Program-made: the position numbers and the translations under genes
Notes under the pieces: model-generated
Told to the model about the DNA's origin: nothing
Database searches by the model: none
Seen by the model: the letters and a program-made list of their open reading frames with translations, nothing else
Source: JAOADN01 sp046155885
GTDB taxonomy: Bacteria > Pseudomonadota > Alphaproteobacteria > Rhodobacterales > Rhodobacteraceae
Reading direction: 5' to 3'
DNA length: 39,528 nucleotides
NCBI GenBank assembly: GCA_046155885.1
Contig: JBJXFU010000009.1
Coordinates: forward strand, 1 to 39,528
Shown here: one piece after another, positions 16,064 to 24,252 of the stretch
Numbering within the stretch: position 1 is the stretch's first letter
Layout of the letters: every line of letters begins with the position of its first letter

Positions 16064-18526
16064 TCAGTTTCCACTTGCGGCCGCCCCGGCTTCCAGCTTG
16101 CCAAGTTCCGCTTTGGCCTCGGCGACAAAGGGAAGTGGGCTGTCGGCGGACACCATGGCGATCGCCTTTCCTAGTTGGTCCTTCGCCATTTGCGTATCAC
16201 CGGCGGCAGAGTAGGCCATGCCGAGATGGAACTGGACCAACGGATCGCCGGTCAGCGCTGCCGCCGCAGCCTCTAGGTTCGCAACCGCTTCGGCGACGTT
16301 GCCAAGGCGGTACGCGACCCAGCCATAGGTGTCCTGGAATGCCGGGACATCGCTGCCCTTCAGTCGGCGGGAAATCACCTCGGCTCGGGCAAGGCTTTCC
16401 GCATCGGTACGGTACGAGGCCAGCAGGCTCGCAAGGTTGTTGGCGACGATGCTGTTGGCGCTGTCACGGGCGTAAAGCCCCTCATAGACCGAAATGGCGC
16501 CCTCGATGTCGCCCTTCCGTTCAAGATGTCCGGCCTGTGCCCAAAGAAGGTCGGGCGTATCGGGGAAGGCCGCCAGCGCCTCGTCAAGAACCTTGCCCGC
16601 GTCATCTGTCCGCGCAGGCTCAGAAGCCACCGAACGGAAAAGCGCCATCCACACCTGCAGCCGCTGCGGGTCTTCCGCAAGAAGCGCGCGGAATTCCTGC
16701 TCGGCAGCCGCGTTCTGCCCCGAGGCCGATTGCACTGAAGCCCGGATGAAGCGCAGCGAGGGATCGTTCGGACTGTCATTCAATAGGTCGTTGGCATAGG
16801 CCAGCGCCCGATCCTTCTGGTCGTTGGCAAGATGGGCCCGGATTATTGCGATCTTGGGCGCCAGCCCGCCTACGCCGGTATCGACCAGGGATTGCAGGTA
16901 TCCGATCGCCTGGTCGGTCTGCTGCTGCCCCTGGAGGACGGCGGCCTTCAGTTCGGTCGCAATTTGCTTCGCCTGCGCATCGCCGATCTGCGTCAGGCTT
17001 TCGGCGACGGCGTCGGCACGAGGCCAGTCCTTCATCCGGATGTATAGATCGCCCAGAGTGATCAGCAGCGAAGGCGTAGCTGGTGCGAGCTTCAACGCCT
17101 CGATCAGCACGGACTCCGCCGTAAGGTAGTTGCGCTCTGTAATCAGCAAGGACGCATAGCGGAGCGATTCGTCCGGCGCCTTGTCGGCCGCGTCGACCGC
17201 GAGCGACAGCATCTCGCGCATCAGATCACGGTTGCCATCGCGTTCGTAGGCCTGCGCCATCATCGTCAGCACTTCGGGGTTGCGTTCGTCGTGCTGCAGC
17301 GCCGCCCGCAGCGTGGCGAGAGCCTCCCCCATTTCATCGGCGTCGATCAGCCAGCGACCCTTCAGCTTCAGCGCCTCGACATTGCCGGAATCCTCGGCCA
17401 GCACCTCTTCCACGAGCGCACGCGAGCCGACCTGGTTGCCGTCAAGCGCCAGCATCTGGGCCAGCCCAACCTTCATCTTGCGTGTATCGTCCGAGGCTGC
17501 GGCATCCTTCAGGATGGCCTGCATGTCGGCGATCGCCTCATCGTGACGGCCGAGATCGAACACCAGCCCGGCGCGCGCCGAACGATAGATCGGCGAGGCG
17601 CTGCCGGCCTCGATCAGCCGGTCGATTTCAGCGATCGCCTGTTCGCCGCCGCGCAGCTCCGTCAGGAAACGAATGAGTTCAAGCGTCGCCGTCTGGTCCG
17701 GATTGGCGATATCGACGCGCCCGCGAAGGAACGCCTCGGCCCTATCGAGTTCCTTCCGCGCGATGTACCAGCGCACCAGCGCGTCGGGGATCCCGGCGTC
17801 GTCAGGGAAGCGACCGATCATCTCGATCAGTCCCTCCTCGACCCCCTTGTCATCGTTCATCGCAGCCAGCGTGGACAACCGCATCGCATACAGCCCACGG
17901 TCATCGGGAGCGATCTTCAGTGCGCGTTCGATGGTTTTCAGCGTGCCCGCATAATCCTGGGCGCGAAGCTGGTGGTCGATGATGACGCCCAGCAGGAACA
18001 AGCTGTCGGGGCTTTTGGCCAGCTGCGCCTCTGCCTTCCGCGCGTTTTCGTCGATTTTCGCATCTTCGCCCATGGCCTTAGCGCGGCCGTAGTCGGTGGC
18101 GATGCGCACCGCCTGCGCGCTCTGGTTGTCGGGTTCTTTCGTGAGCGCCAGGGCGGCATAGCGGTCAGCTTCTTCCCATTCGCTCGCCTGCGCCGCTATC
18201 TCGGCGAGCGCCAAAAGCCCTTCCATATCCTCAGGATACTGCTCGACAAGCCGGAGGTACTGCGCATAGGCCTCGCGAAGGTTGCCGCGCTCGCGCTCGG
18301 TCCTGGCATAGGCGAGGCGCGCGTCGCGGTGCATGTTGTTCAGCTTGAAGACATTGCGGAATTCGACCAGCGCCCGGTCGACGTCGCCCTTGGCGAGCAG
18401 GACCATTCCCGCCTCGTAGTGCTTCTGCGCCCGGACCTCGGCCGAATCGCAGGCCGCTAGAAAGGCCAACGAGCCGGCGAGCGCGACGGCGGTTACGATG
18501 CTGCGAAGGGTACGGGAACGTGGCAT
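16064..18526 (-). CDS. Large TPR-repeat lipoprotein (PrsT-like EPS/exosortase protein)
   Basis: This 820-residue protein has a lipoprotein signal peptide with a lipobox LAAC at C26 and then uninterrupted tetratricopeptide-like helical repeats to about residue 800 (for example HYEAGMVLLAKGDVDRALVEFRNVFKL, ARLAYARTERERGNLREAYAQYLRLVEQYPED). It matches the plan of PrsT-type TPR proteins of exosortase EPS loci, though somewhat shorter than the roughly 900 residues I recall. It is likely anchored in a membrane facing the periplasm, where the repeats would scaffold the secretion or polymerisation complex. The ATG at 18526 is chosen because the signal peptide starts there and GAGGT lies just upstream; an ATG at 18550 would add eight residues. 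Its end is 134 bases upstream of the export gene. Confidence 0.88.
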   Translation of the reverse strand: MPRSRTLRSIVTAVALAGSLAFLAACDSAEVRAQKHYEAGMVLLAKGDVDRALVEFRNVFKLNNMHRDARLAYARTERERGNLREAYAQYLRLVEQYPEDMEGLLALAEIAAQASEWEEADRYAALALTKEPDNQSAQAVRIATDYGRAKAMGEDAKIDENARKAEAQLAKSPDSLFLLGVIIDHQLRAQDYAGTLKTIERALKIAPDDRGLYAMRLSTLAAMNDDKGVEEGLIEMIGRFPDDAGIPDALVRWYIARKELDRAEAFLRGRVDIANPDQTATLELIRFLTELRGGEQAIAEIDRLIEAGSASPIYRSARAGLVFDLGRHDEAIADMQAILKDAAASDDTRKMKVGLAQMLALDGNQVGSRALVEEVLAEDSGNVEALKLKGRWLIDADEMGEALATLRAALQHDERNPEVLTMMAQAYERDGNRDLMREMLSLAVDAADKAPDESLRYASLLITERNYLTAESVLIEALKLAPATPSLLITLGDLYIRMKDWPRADAVAESLTQIGDAQAKQIATELKAAVLQGQQQTDQAIGYLQSLVDTGVGGLAPKIAIIRAHLANDQKDRALAYANDLLNDSPNDPSLRFIRASVQSASGQNAAAEQEFRALLAEDPQRLQVWMALFRSVASEPARTDDAGKVLDEALAAFPDTPDLLWAQAGHLERKGDIEGAISVYEGLYARDSANSIVANNLASLLASYRTDAESLARAEVISRRLKGSDVPAFQDTYGWVAYRLGNVAEAVANLEAAAAALTGDPLVQFHLGMAYSAAGDTQMAKDQLGKAIAMVSADSPLPFVAEAKAELGKLEAGAAASGN

Positions 18527-18615
18527 GTGGACCTCAGTCGAACCTAACATGGGGCTGATACTGCGTTCCGCCAACAATCGCGGCCGGAGCCGCCCTGTGA
18601 GAATGCCTCTGTCCC

Positions 18616-19407
18616 TCAATAACCGGTGGCCTTGAACACGACCTTCAGGGTGGCAAGTATCAGCCGGATATCGGTCTTGAAGGAAAGTGTTTCGTCGTAC
18701 TGCCGGTCGAAATCGACCCGCTTGGCGAATTCCGATTCGTTGCGGTCGGACACCTGCCAGGGTCCGGTGATCCCGGGCCGAAGCGCGTAATAGGACAGGC
18801 CGTCGTAGAGCCCTCGCTGGCTGGGCATCATCGGCCGCGGCCCGACCAGCGACATGTCGCCGGTCACGACATTCCACAACTGCGGCAGTTCGTCCAGCGA
18901 CGCCTTGCGCAGGAACCGCCCGATCATGGTGATGCGCGGATCGTTCTTCAGCTTCTGCGAGGCATCCCATTCCAGCCTGGCTTCGGCATTCTGGGACAGG
19001 AAGCGCTGCAGAAGGGCGTCCGCGTCGGGGACCATCGTGCGGAGCTTGAGCATGCGGAAATCGCGGCCGAAGCGTCCGACGCGGTCGTTCCAGTAGAAGG
19101 GCGAGGACCCGTCGCGCGCGATGATCAGTGCGAGGATGGCGATGACCGGCACCACAACGACCGAACTTAGCAGCACCGCCGACAGGTCGAAGACCCGCTT
19201 CAGGTAGTTGCGGTAGAGGCCGGCGCGATAGGGAACCTCGACGAGACCCACAGGCTGGCTGCGTTTTCCCATGTCACCGGCAAGATCGTTCAACTGCACC
19301 GTCATCGGATCGCGCTCCCGGAGTGGCCGGTGAAACCGGTCTCCGACAAAGATTCCAGACACCGAATCCGTCGTACGCGGCACGGTCTTGGGTTCCTGCA
19401 ATACCAT
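18616..19407 (-). CDS. Priming undecaprenyl-phosphate sugar-phosphate transferase (ExoY/WbaP-like)
   Basis: This 263-residue protein has one hydrophobic hairpin (FDLSAVLLSSVVVVPVIAILALIIA) followed by the bacterial sugar transferase domain: RDGSSPFYWNDRVGRFGRDFRMLKLRTM, LRKASLDELPQLWNVVTGDMSLVGPRPM and ALRPGITGPWQVSDR. It is the monotopic phosphoglycosyl transferase that begins repeat-unit synthesis by moving a sugar-1-phosphate to undecaprenyl phosphate. It lacks the large N-terminal region of full WbaP proteins, so it is ExoY-like. Two starts are possible: ATG 19407, used here, or ATG 19305, which has GGGAG upstream and removes a 34-residue polar leader. The gene diverges from the ATPase gene and is followed after 89 bases by the TPR gene. 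Confidence 0.93.
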   Translation of the reverse strand: MVLQEPKTVPRTTDSVSGIFVGDRFHRPLRERDPMTVQLNDLAGDMGKRSQPVGLVEVPYRAGLYRNYLKRVFDLSAVLLSSVVVVPVIAILALIIARDGSSPFYWNDRVGRFGRDFRMLKLRTMVPDADALLQRFLSQNAEARLEWDASQKLKNDPRITMIGRFLRKASLDELPQLWNVVTGDMSLVGPRPMMPSQRGLYDGLSYYALRPGITGPWQVSDRNESEFAKRVDFDRQYDETLSFKTDIRLILATLKVVFKATGY

Positions 19408-19774
19408 CTCGCAACCCCCGAAGGAATCCGTAATTCGGCGCCGTCAGCGGAATTCCGGAAATTTATGCCGAAAAACCGGCACTTGCGCGCCGGGTGACCC
19501 TGCGGAAGCGAAGGCGTCGGCGCGGACTGTCGCGCATGGCATGACCTGCCGGCGCAGACTTGCCGATTGTTTACCAAAACGAAGCAGTTCCCTGGTGCGA
19601 TACGAATCATGTACGGAGACAAAGGCCATCCCACGGCGCCAATTGTGCGCGTCCGCGCCATTAAGTTGACGCAGTTGTGTGGCGATTTACCCCGTGTATT
19701 CGGGCCCGCAAACGGGTAACAAGTGGGCTGGCGGACCCCTCAGGGAACCTTCGCCTCGATCAACTGGGCAGTAC
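19408..19774. promoter_or_regulatory. Divergent control region between the priming transferase and the ATPase operon
   Basis: This 367-base gap has no convincing gene. It holds several short palindromes (GGAATTCC near 19449), a GCCGATTGTTTAC sequence (19562-19574) identical over 13 bases to one upstream of manC, and a TTGACG box at 19668-19673. It should carry promoters for both directions. A GTG-initiated extension of the ATPase frame from 19679 is possible but has no family match. Confidence 0.5.
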
Positions 19775-20665
19775 ATGAACAAGGTCGTGGAGACCAAGAA
19801 GGACGATACGAACGGCGTCGGATTCTACATGGATTTCTTCGGGTTCACCGAGCGTCCCTTTACGCTCGTGCCCGATCCGGATTTCCTGTTCTGGTCCGCC
19901 CAGCACCGCCGCGCCTACTCCGTCCTCGAGTTCGGGATCCTTTCCCGCGCGCCGATCACGCTCGTGACCGGCGGGGTGGGGTGCGGCAAGACGACGCTTC
20001 TGCGCGAGCTTCTGCGGCAGTTCGAAGACAAGGTCACGGTCGGCCTGATCTCGAACGCACAGGGCGGGCGGGGCGAACTGATCCAGTGGGTGCTGAATTC
20101 GCTCGGCGTGCCCTTCGACCCGCGCGTTGGCTATGTCCAGTTGTTCCAGAAGCTTCAGGACTTCCTGATCGAGGAATACGCTTCGGGCCGGCGGGTCGTG
20201 CTGATCTTCGACGAGGCGCAGAACCTCTCGCCCGAGAGCCTTGAAGAACTGCGCATGCTGACCAACATCAACTCCGGCAAGGACGAGGTGATCCAGCTGG
20301 TTCTGGTCGGACAGCCCGAGTTGCGGGAAATGGTGCTCGATCCGTCGCTGCGCCAGCTTGCGCAGCGCATCGCGGCGAGCTTCCATCTGCTGCCTCTCGA
20401 CGAGAAGGCGGTGCGCGAGCTTGTCGTTCACCGGCTCATGGCGGCGGGCGGAACCGGGCAAGAAATCACCGAAGGAGCGAGTCGCATCATTTACGGGGCG
20501 ACGCGCGGAGTACCCCGGCTTGTGAACCAGTTGTGCGACATGGCGCTGCTTTATGCATGGAGCATGGACCATCATCAGGTCGACGAGCACGTCGTGCAGT
20601 CGGTGCTTGACGATGGCGTGTTCTTTGCGGCCCAGATCGCCGCCGAAGACGAGAAACGCACATGA
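19775..20665 (+). CDS. ExeA/GspA-like AAA ATPase of an exosortase EPS locus
   Basis: This 296-residue cytoplasmic ATPase opens its domain with MDFFGFTERPFTLVPDPDFLFWS, the family entry motif of ExeA-like and XrtA-associated ATPases. Walker A is GGVGCGKT (K72), Walker B is LIFDEAQN near residue 141, and a sensor region reads QLVLVGQPELRE. A later segment, GATRGVPRLVNQLCDMALL, is typical of the group. ATG 19775 is used; ATG 19829 starts exactly at MDFFGF and is the alternative. Its stop overlaps the next start (ATGA), so it is coupled to the chain-length regulator. Homologues are regular partners in PEP-CTERM EPS loci; the exact mechanical role is unknown. Confidence 0.9.
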   Translation: MNKVVETKKDDTNGVGFYMDFFGFTERPFTLVPDPDFLFWSAQHRRAYSVLEFGILSRAPITLVTGGVGCGKTTLLRELLRQFEDKVTVGLISNAQGGRGELIQWVLNSLGVPFDPRVGYVQLFQKLQDFLIEEYASGRRVVLIFDEAQNLSPESLEELRMLTNINSGKDEVIQLVLVGQPELREMVLDPSLRQLAQRIAASFHLLPLDEKAVRELVVHRLMAAGGTGQEITEGASRIIYGATRGVPRLVNQLCDMALLYAWSMDHHQVDEHVVQSVLDDGVFFAAQIAAEDEKRT

Positions 20666-22206
20666 ACCTGGACTTTGCCTTCTACTTCGCGGTCTTTCTG
20701 CGCCGCATCCACTACTTCATCCTGATTACCGTGGTGGTATCGGCCGCCGCGATCGCCGCGGCCTTCCTCCTGCCGCCAACCTACAGCGCCTCGACCTCGC
20801 TGGTCGTCGAATCCTCGCAGATCCCGAACGCGATGGCGGCGCCGACGGTGCAGACGGCGGCGATGGAGACGCTGCAGATCATCGAGCAGCGGCTGATGAC
20901 CCGCACCAACCTTCTGGACATCGCCAAGAAGACGAAGGCCTTCCGCGAAATCGAGAAGATGAACCCCGACGACATCGTGACCGCGATGCGCGACGCGACC
21001 ACCATCAACAAGCGTGCGGCGAAGGGCGAAGCGACGTCGATGACGATGACCTTCCAGTCGCCCTTCGCGCCCGTGACCGCCGCGGTGCTGAACGAATTCG
21101 TGACGCTGATCCTGAGCGAGAACGTGGCGCTGAGGACCGAACGTGCCGGGCAGACCATGGAGTTCTTCCAGCAGGAGGTCGATCGCCTGAGCGGCGAACT
21201 TGACCAGCTCAGTTCGAAGCTGCTCGATTTCCAGACGAAGAACGCCGACGCGCTGCCGGCGACGTTGCAGTACAGGATGACCCAACAGTCCATGCTCCAG
21301 GGCCAGATTTCGACGGCCGACAGCGCGATCGCCACCCTGAAGGAACAGAAAGATCAGCTGATCGCGGTGTTCAGGACGACCGGGCAGGTCGGCAACACCC
21401 CGGGCGTGCAGAAGACGCCCGAACAGGTCCAGCTCGAGAACGAACGGCAGAACCTCACGCAGGCGCTCGCCGTGTTTTCCGAGGACAATCCGAAAGTGAA
21501 GATGATCAAGTCGCGGATCACGCAGCTTGAGGAAATTGTCCGGGCGCAGGTTCCGGGCGGGATCACGGCGGCGCCCGCCGATCCTGCGCAATCGATGCTC
21601 GATCTCCAGGTCCAGCAGATCGACACGCGGATCAAGGCCGAGGAGGAAAAGAAGCGCCTGGCGGAAGAGCAGCTGGTGTCGGTCACCGAAGCGATCAACC
21701 GCACCCCCGCCAACCAGGTGTCGCTCGACGCGTTGAACCGCGACTACCAGAATGCGCAGACCCAATTCAACAACGCCGTCCAACGGCTTGCCCAGGCGGC
21801 GACCGGCGAGCGGATCGAGCTTCTCTCGAAAGGCGAACGGGTCAGCGTGATCGACGCCGCCGTTGTGCCGCAGAACCCGATCAAGCCCAATCGCATCATG
21901 ATCGCGGGGGGTGGCATCGGCGCGGGGGTGTTCCTTGGGCTTGCCTTCGTCGTACTGATCGAGCTTCTCAACCGCTCGGTCCGGCGGCCGAAGGATCTGA
22001 TCCGCAGCTTCGGCATCACGCCCCTGACTTCGATTCCCTATGTTCGCACCCCTTACGAGACAGTGATGCGGCGCAGCGTCTTTTCCGGGCTGCTGCTGGC
22101 GACCGTGACCGGGATTCCTGCGGCGATCTATGCCGTTCATGTCTATTACCAGCCGCTCGACCTGCTCTTGTCGCAGTTCGCGGAGAACCTGGGCCTGAGC
22201 CTCTGA
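20662..22206 (+). CDS. Polysaccharide chain-length regulator (Wzz/GumC-like PCP)
   Basis: This 514-residue inner-membrane polysaccharide co-polymerase has a first helix near residues 17-37 (HYFILITVVVSAAAIAAAFLLP) and the motif PPTYSASTSLVVESSQIPN. A long periplasmic coiled-coil region follows (about 150-400, rich in Gln/Glu/Leu), then NPIKPNRIMIAGGGIGAGVFLGLAFVVLIELL, the proline-rich second helix of PCP proteins. A further hydrophobic stretch lies near the C-terminus (VFSGLLLATVTGIPAAIYAV). No kinase domain is fused; the BY-kinase-like protein is the next gene. It should set EPS chain length and gate export with the Wza-like protein. The ATGA overlap with the upstream ATPase shows translational coupling. 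Confidence 0.92.
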   Translation: MNLDFAFYFAVFLRRIHYFILITVVVSAAAIAAAFLLPPTYSASTSLVVESSQIPNAMAAPTVQTAAMETLQIIEQRLMTRTNLLDIAKKTKAFREIEKMNPDDIVTAMRDATTINKRAAKGEATSMTMTFQSPFAPVTAAVLNEFVTLILSENVALRTERAGQTMEFFQQEVDRLSGELDQLSSKLLDFQTKNADALPATLQYRMTQQSMLQGQISTADSAIATLKEQKDQLIAVFRTTGQVGNTPGVQKTPEQVQLENERQNLTQALAVFSEDNPKVKMIKSRITQLEEIVRAQVPGGITAAPADPAQSMLDLQVQQIDTRIKAEEEKKRLAEEQLVSVTEAINRTPANQVSLDALNRDYQNAQTQFNNAVQRLAQAATGERIELLSKGERVSVIDAAVVPQNPIKPNRIMIAGGGIGAGVFLGLAFVVLIELLNRSVRRPKDLIRSFGITPLTSIPYVRTPYETVMRRSVFSGLLLATVTGIPAAIYAVHVYYQPLDLLLSQFAENLGLSL

Positions 22207-22243
22207 CGCTCAGGACCGCGATAGTGCCCGGACGAGGAACCTG

Positions 22244-23062
22244 ATGGAACGACTGGAAGCGGCCCTGGCGAAAGCGCGCGAGATGCGCCAGACGGTGCTG
22301 CGCGACCCGGGCCAGCCGCGGAACAAGCCGCAGCCGGCTGTCGCCTCGATCGCGGACTGGCTGGCGCTGCCCGAGATCGACATCGGGCCCGACCGCGCCC
22401 GTGCCAACCGGATCATGGCGCTTTCCGGAGCCAAGGAAGCGGTGCCCTACGACATCCTGCGTTCGCGGGTGCTCCGGCAGCTGCGCGACAAATCCTGGTC
22501 GCGCCTGGCGGTCACGTCACCCGACCCGGCCTGCGGAAAGACGACGGTATCCCTGAACCTCGCCCTCAGCCTTTCGCGGCAGCGGGACATCAAGGTCATG
22601 CTCTTCGACCTCGATCTCAGGCGACCGGCCCTGCACAAGATGCTCGGCCACTCCGTCACGAACTCGTTCTGGGAGGTGCTCGAACGCAAGGTGCCGTTTA
22701 CGGAGGTTTCGGTCCGCTACGGCGACAACCTCGCCATCGCGCTGAACAATTCGCCGTGCCGGCACCCTGCTGAACTCTTGCATAGCCAGATGGCGGCCGA
22801 CGTGCTGGACGAGATCGAGGCCCGCTGGCGCCCCGACGTGATGATCTTCGACCTCTGCCCGATGCTGGCGAGCGACGACAATGTCGGGTTCCTGAGCAAT
22901 GTCGACTGCGGCATTCTCGTCGCCGCTGCCGAAAGCACGCGGATGTCGAACATCGACCTGTGCGAGAAGGAGCTGGCGCAGCTCACCAACGTGCTCGGCC
23001 TGGTGCTCAACAAGTGCCGCTACGCCGACGATACGGTGGGCTACGCCTACGGCAGCTATTGA
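22244..23062 (+). CDS. BY-kinase-like CpsD/CapB-family tyrosine autokinase
   Basis: This 272-residue P-loop protein has Walker A SPDPACGKTT (K99), Walker A' VMLFDLDLRRP near residue 118 and Walker B VMIFDLCPML. The C-terminal tail carries four tyrosines (Y260, Y267, Y269, Y272), the autophosphorylation cluster of bacterial tyrosine kinases. In the EPS setting it would cycle with the adjacent chain-length regulator to control polymerisation and export. Oddities: the P-loop reads PACGKT instead of the usual GEGKS/T, with a cysteine before GKT, and the tail is short. It begins 37 bases after the chain-length gene, in the same operon. Confidence 0.9.
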   Translation: MERLEAALAKAREMRQTVLRDPGQPRNKPQPAVASIADWLALPEIDIGPDRARANRIMALSGAKEAVPYDILRSRVLRQLRDKSWSRLAVTSPDPACGKTTVSLNLALSLSRQRDIKVMLFDLDLRRPALHKMLGHSVTNSFWEVLERKVPFTEVSVRYGDNLAIALNNSPCRHPAELLHSQMAADVLDEIEARWRPDVMIFDLCPMLASDDNVGFLSNVDCGILVAAAESTRMSNIDLCEKELAQLTNVLGLVLNKCRYADDTVGYAYGSY

Positions 23063-23148
23063 TTCGCGGGCGGCGAACCGGGCCGGCTGCGGACAGGGAC
23101 CGCGGACCGACCGCCGCCGCCGGACCGGGAACAACCCGACGAACGCCC

Positions 23149-24018
23149 ATGCCCCCTCGCTTCGCCGTCATCATCCCGCACTACAATGACACGGCACGGC
23201 TCGACCGTTGCCTTTCGGCGCTTGCGAGGAACGACCTGGCCGAGACTGAGGTGGTCGTCGTCGACAACGGATCGGTTCCGCCCCCGAACGCCATCGTCGC
23301 CCGCTATCCCTTCGCGCGTCTGGTCGCCGAACCGGGGCGCGGCGCCGCCCTGGCGCGCAACCGCGGCGTCGCCGAGACCACGTCTGGCCAGCTTGTCTTT
23401 CTGGACGCCGATTGCGTGCCCGCCGATGGCTGGCTTAGCGCGGCGAAGGATGCGGCAGGGCGAAGCGACATCACTGGCGGCGCGATCGACGTCTTCGACG
23501 AAACGCCCCGGCCGCGGACCGGCGCCCAGGCCTTCGAGACCGTCTTCGCGTTCAACTACCGGGACTACATCCTGAAAAAGGGCTTTTCGGTCACAGCGAA
23601 CCTGATCACAAACCGGCGGGTGTTCGAGGCGGTCGGCCCTTTCGTCGACGGGGTGTCGGAAGACGCCGAGTGGTGCCTGCGGGCGCGGGCCAAGGGCTTT
23701 CGCCTGGCGCTTGACGAAGCGGTCCGGGTCGCGCACCCGACGCGGCCAGATTGGCCGTCGCTGGTCCGGAAATGGCGGCGGATCAACCGCGAGATGTTCG
23801 CCCTGAAGCTGCAGGGCGCGGGCCAGGCGCGGGGGCGCATGGTCTGGGTGGCGCTGGCGCTGGCGATGCCCTTCAGCGCCGTGGCGCATCTGCCGCGGCT
23901 CCTGCGTGACCGAAGGCTCTCGACAGGCGAGCGGCTGGCCGGCGCGGTCACGCTGGTCCGCCTGCGGGCGCTGCGCGCCTTCTGGATGCTGCGGCAGTCA
24001 ACGAGCCGCCATCCCTGA
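23149..24018 (+). CDS. Glycosyltransferase family 2
   Basis: This 289-residue GT-A enzyme starts FAVIIPHYNDTARLDRCLSALA, has the donor-site VVVDNGS and the DxD-like FLDADCVP, and contains the EDAEWCLRARAKGF motif that supplies the catalytic base region. The last 60 residues are amphipathic or hydrophobic (MVWVALALAMPFSAVAHLPRLL) and may bind the membrane. ATG 23149 is chosen because the GT-A start follows at once; the frame remains open further upstream but overlaps the kinase gene. It is the last gene of the ATPase operon and would add one sugar of the repeat unit; the donor is unknown. Confidence 0.88.
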   Translation: MPPRFAVIIPHYNDTARLDRCLSALARNDLAETEVVVVDNGSVPPPNAIVARYPFARLVAEPGRGAALARNRGVAETTSGQLVFLDADCVPADGWLSAAKDAAGRSDITGGAIDVFDETPRPRTGAQAFETVFAFNYRDYILKKGFSVTANLITNRRVFEAVGPFVDGVSEDAEWCLRARAKGFRLALDEAVRVAHPTRPDWPSLVRKWRRINREMFALKLQGAGQARGRMVWVALALAMPFSAVAHLPRLLRDRRLSTGERLAGAVTLVRLRALRAFWMLRQSTSRHP

Positions 24019-24197
24019 AGGCCAGGACCCGGGCCGCGCAGGCTTCCGCCACCACCGACTCCGCGATACCGGCCGGACCGGGGCCGCCCCTGACCCTGAT
24101 CCGCGTGGTGCGCTCGGCGCCCGAGCCGGCGGACCCGACGCGGCACCCCCCGACACGGCCGAAGGCCCTCCTGCCCCCGCTAGGTGGCTGCAAGACA

Positions 24198-24230
24198 AAA
24201 ACGACGCCCCGCAGTGACCTGGGGGGCGTC
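24198..24230 (-). terminator. Intrinsic terminator of the secreted beta-helix gene
   Basis: On the minus strand, about 22 bases past the stop at 24253, there is a perfect inverted repeat GACGCCCC (24230-24223) / GGGGCGTC (24210-24203) with a 12-base loop, followed by GTTTTTGT. This is a standard rho-independent terminator. It is not U-rich in the other direction, so it does not serve the GT2 gene. Confidence 0.85.
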
Positions 24231-24252
24231 CCCTGGTATCGATCGCCTGCCT

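Noticed and set aside
20575..22140. A 521-codon open frame antisense to the chain-length gene
   Set aside because: Composition is His/Arg/Asp-rich filler without domains, and it covers a gene with clear PCP motifs.
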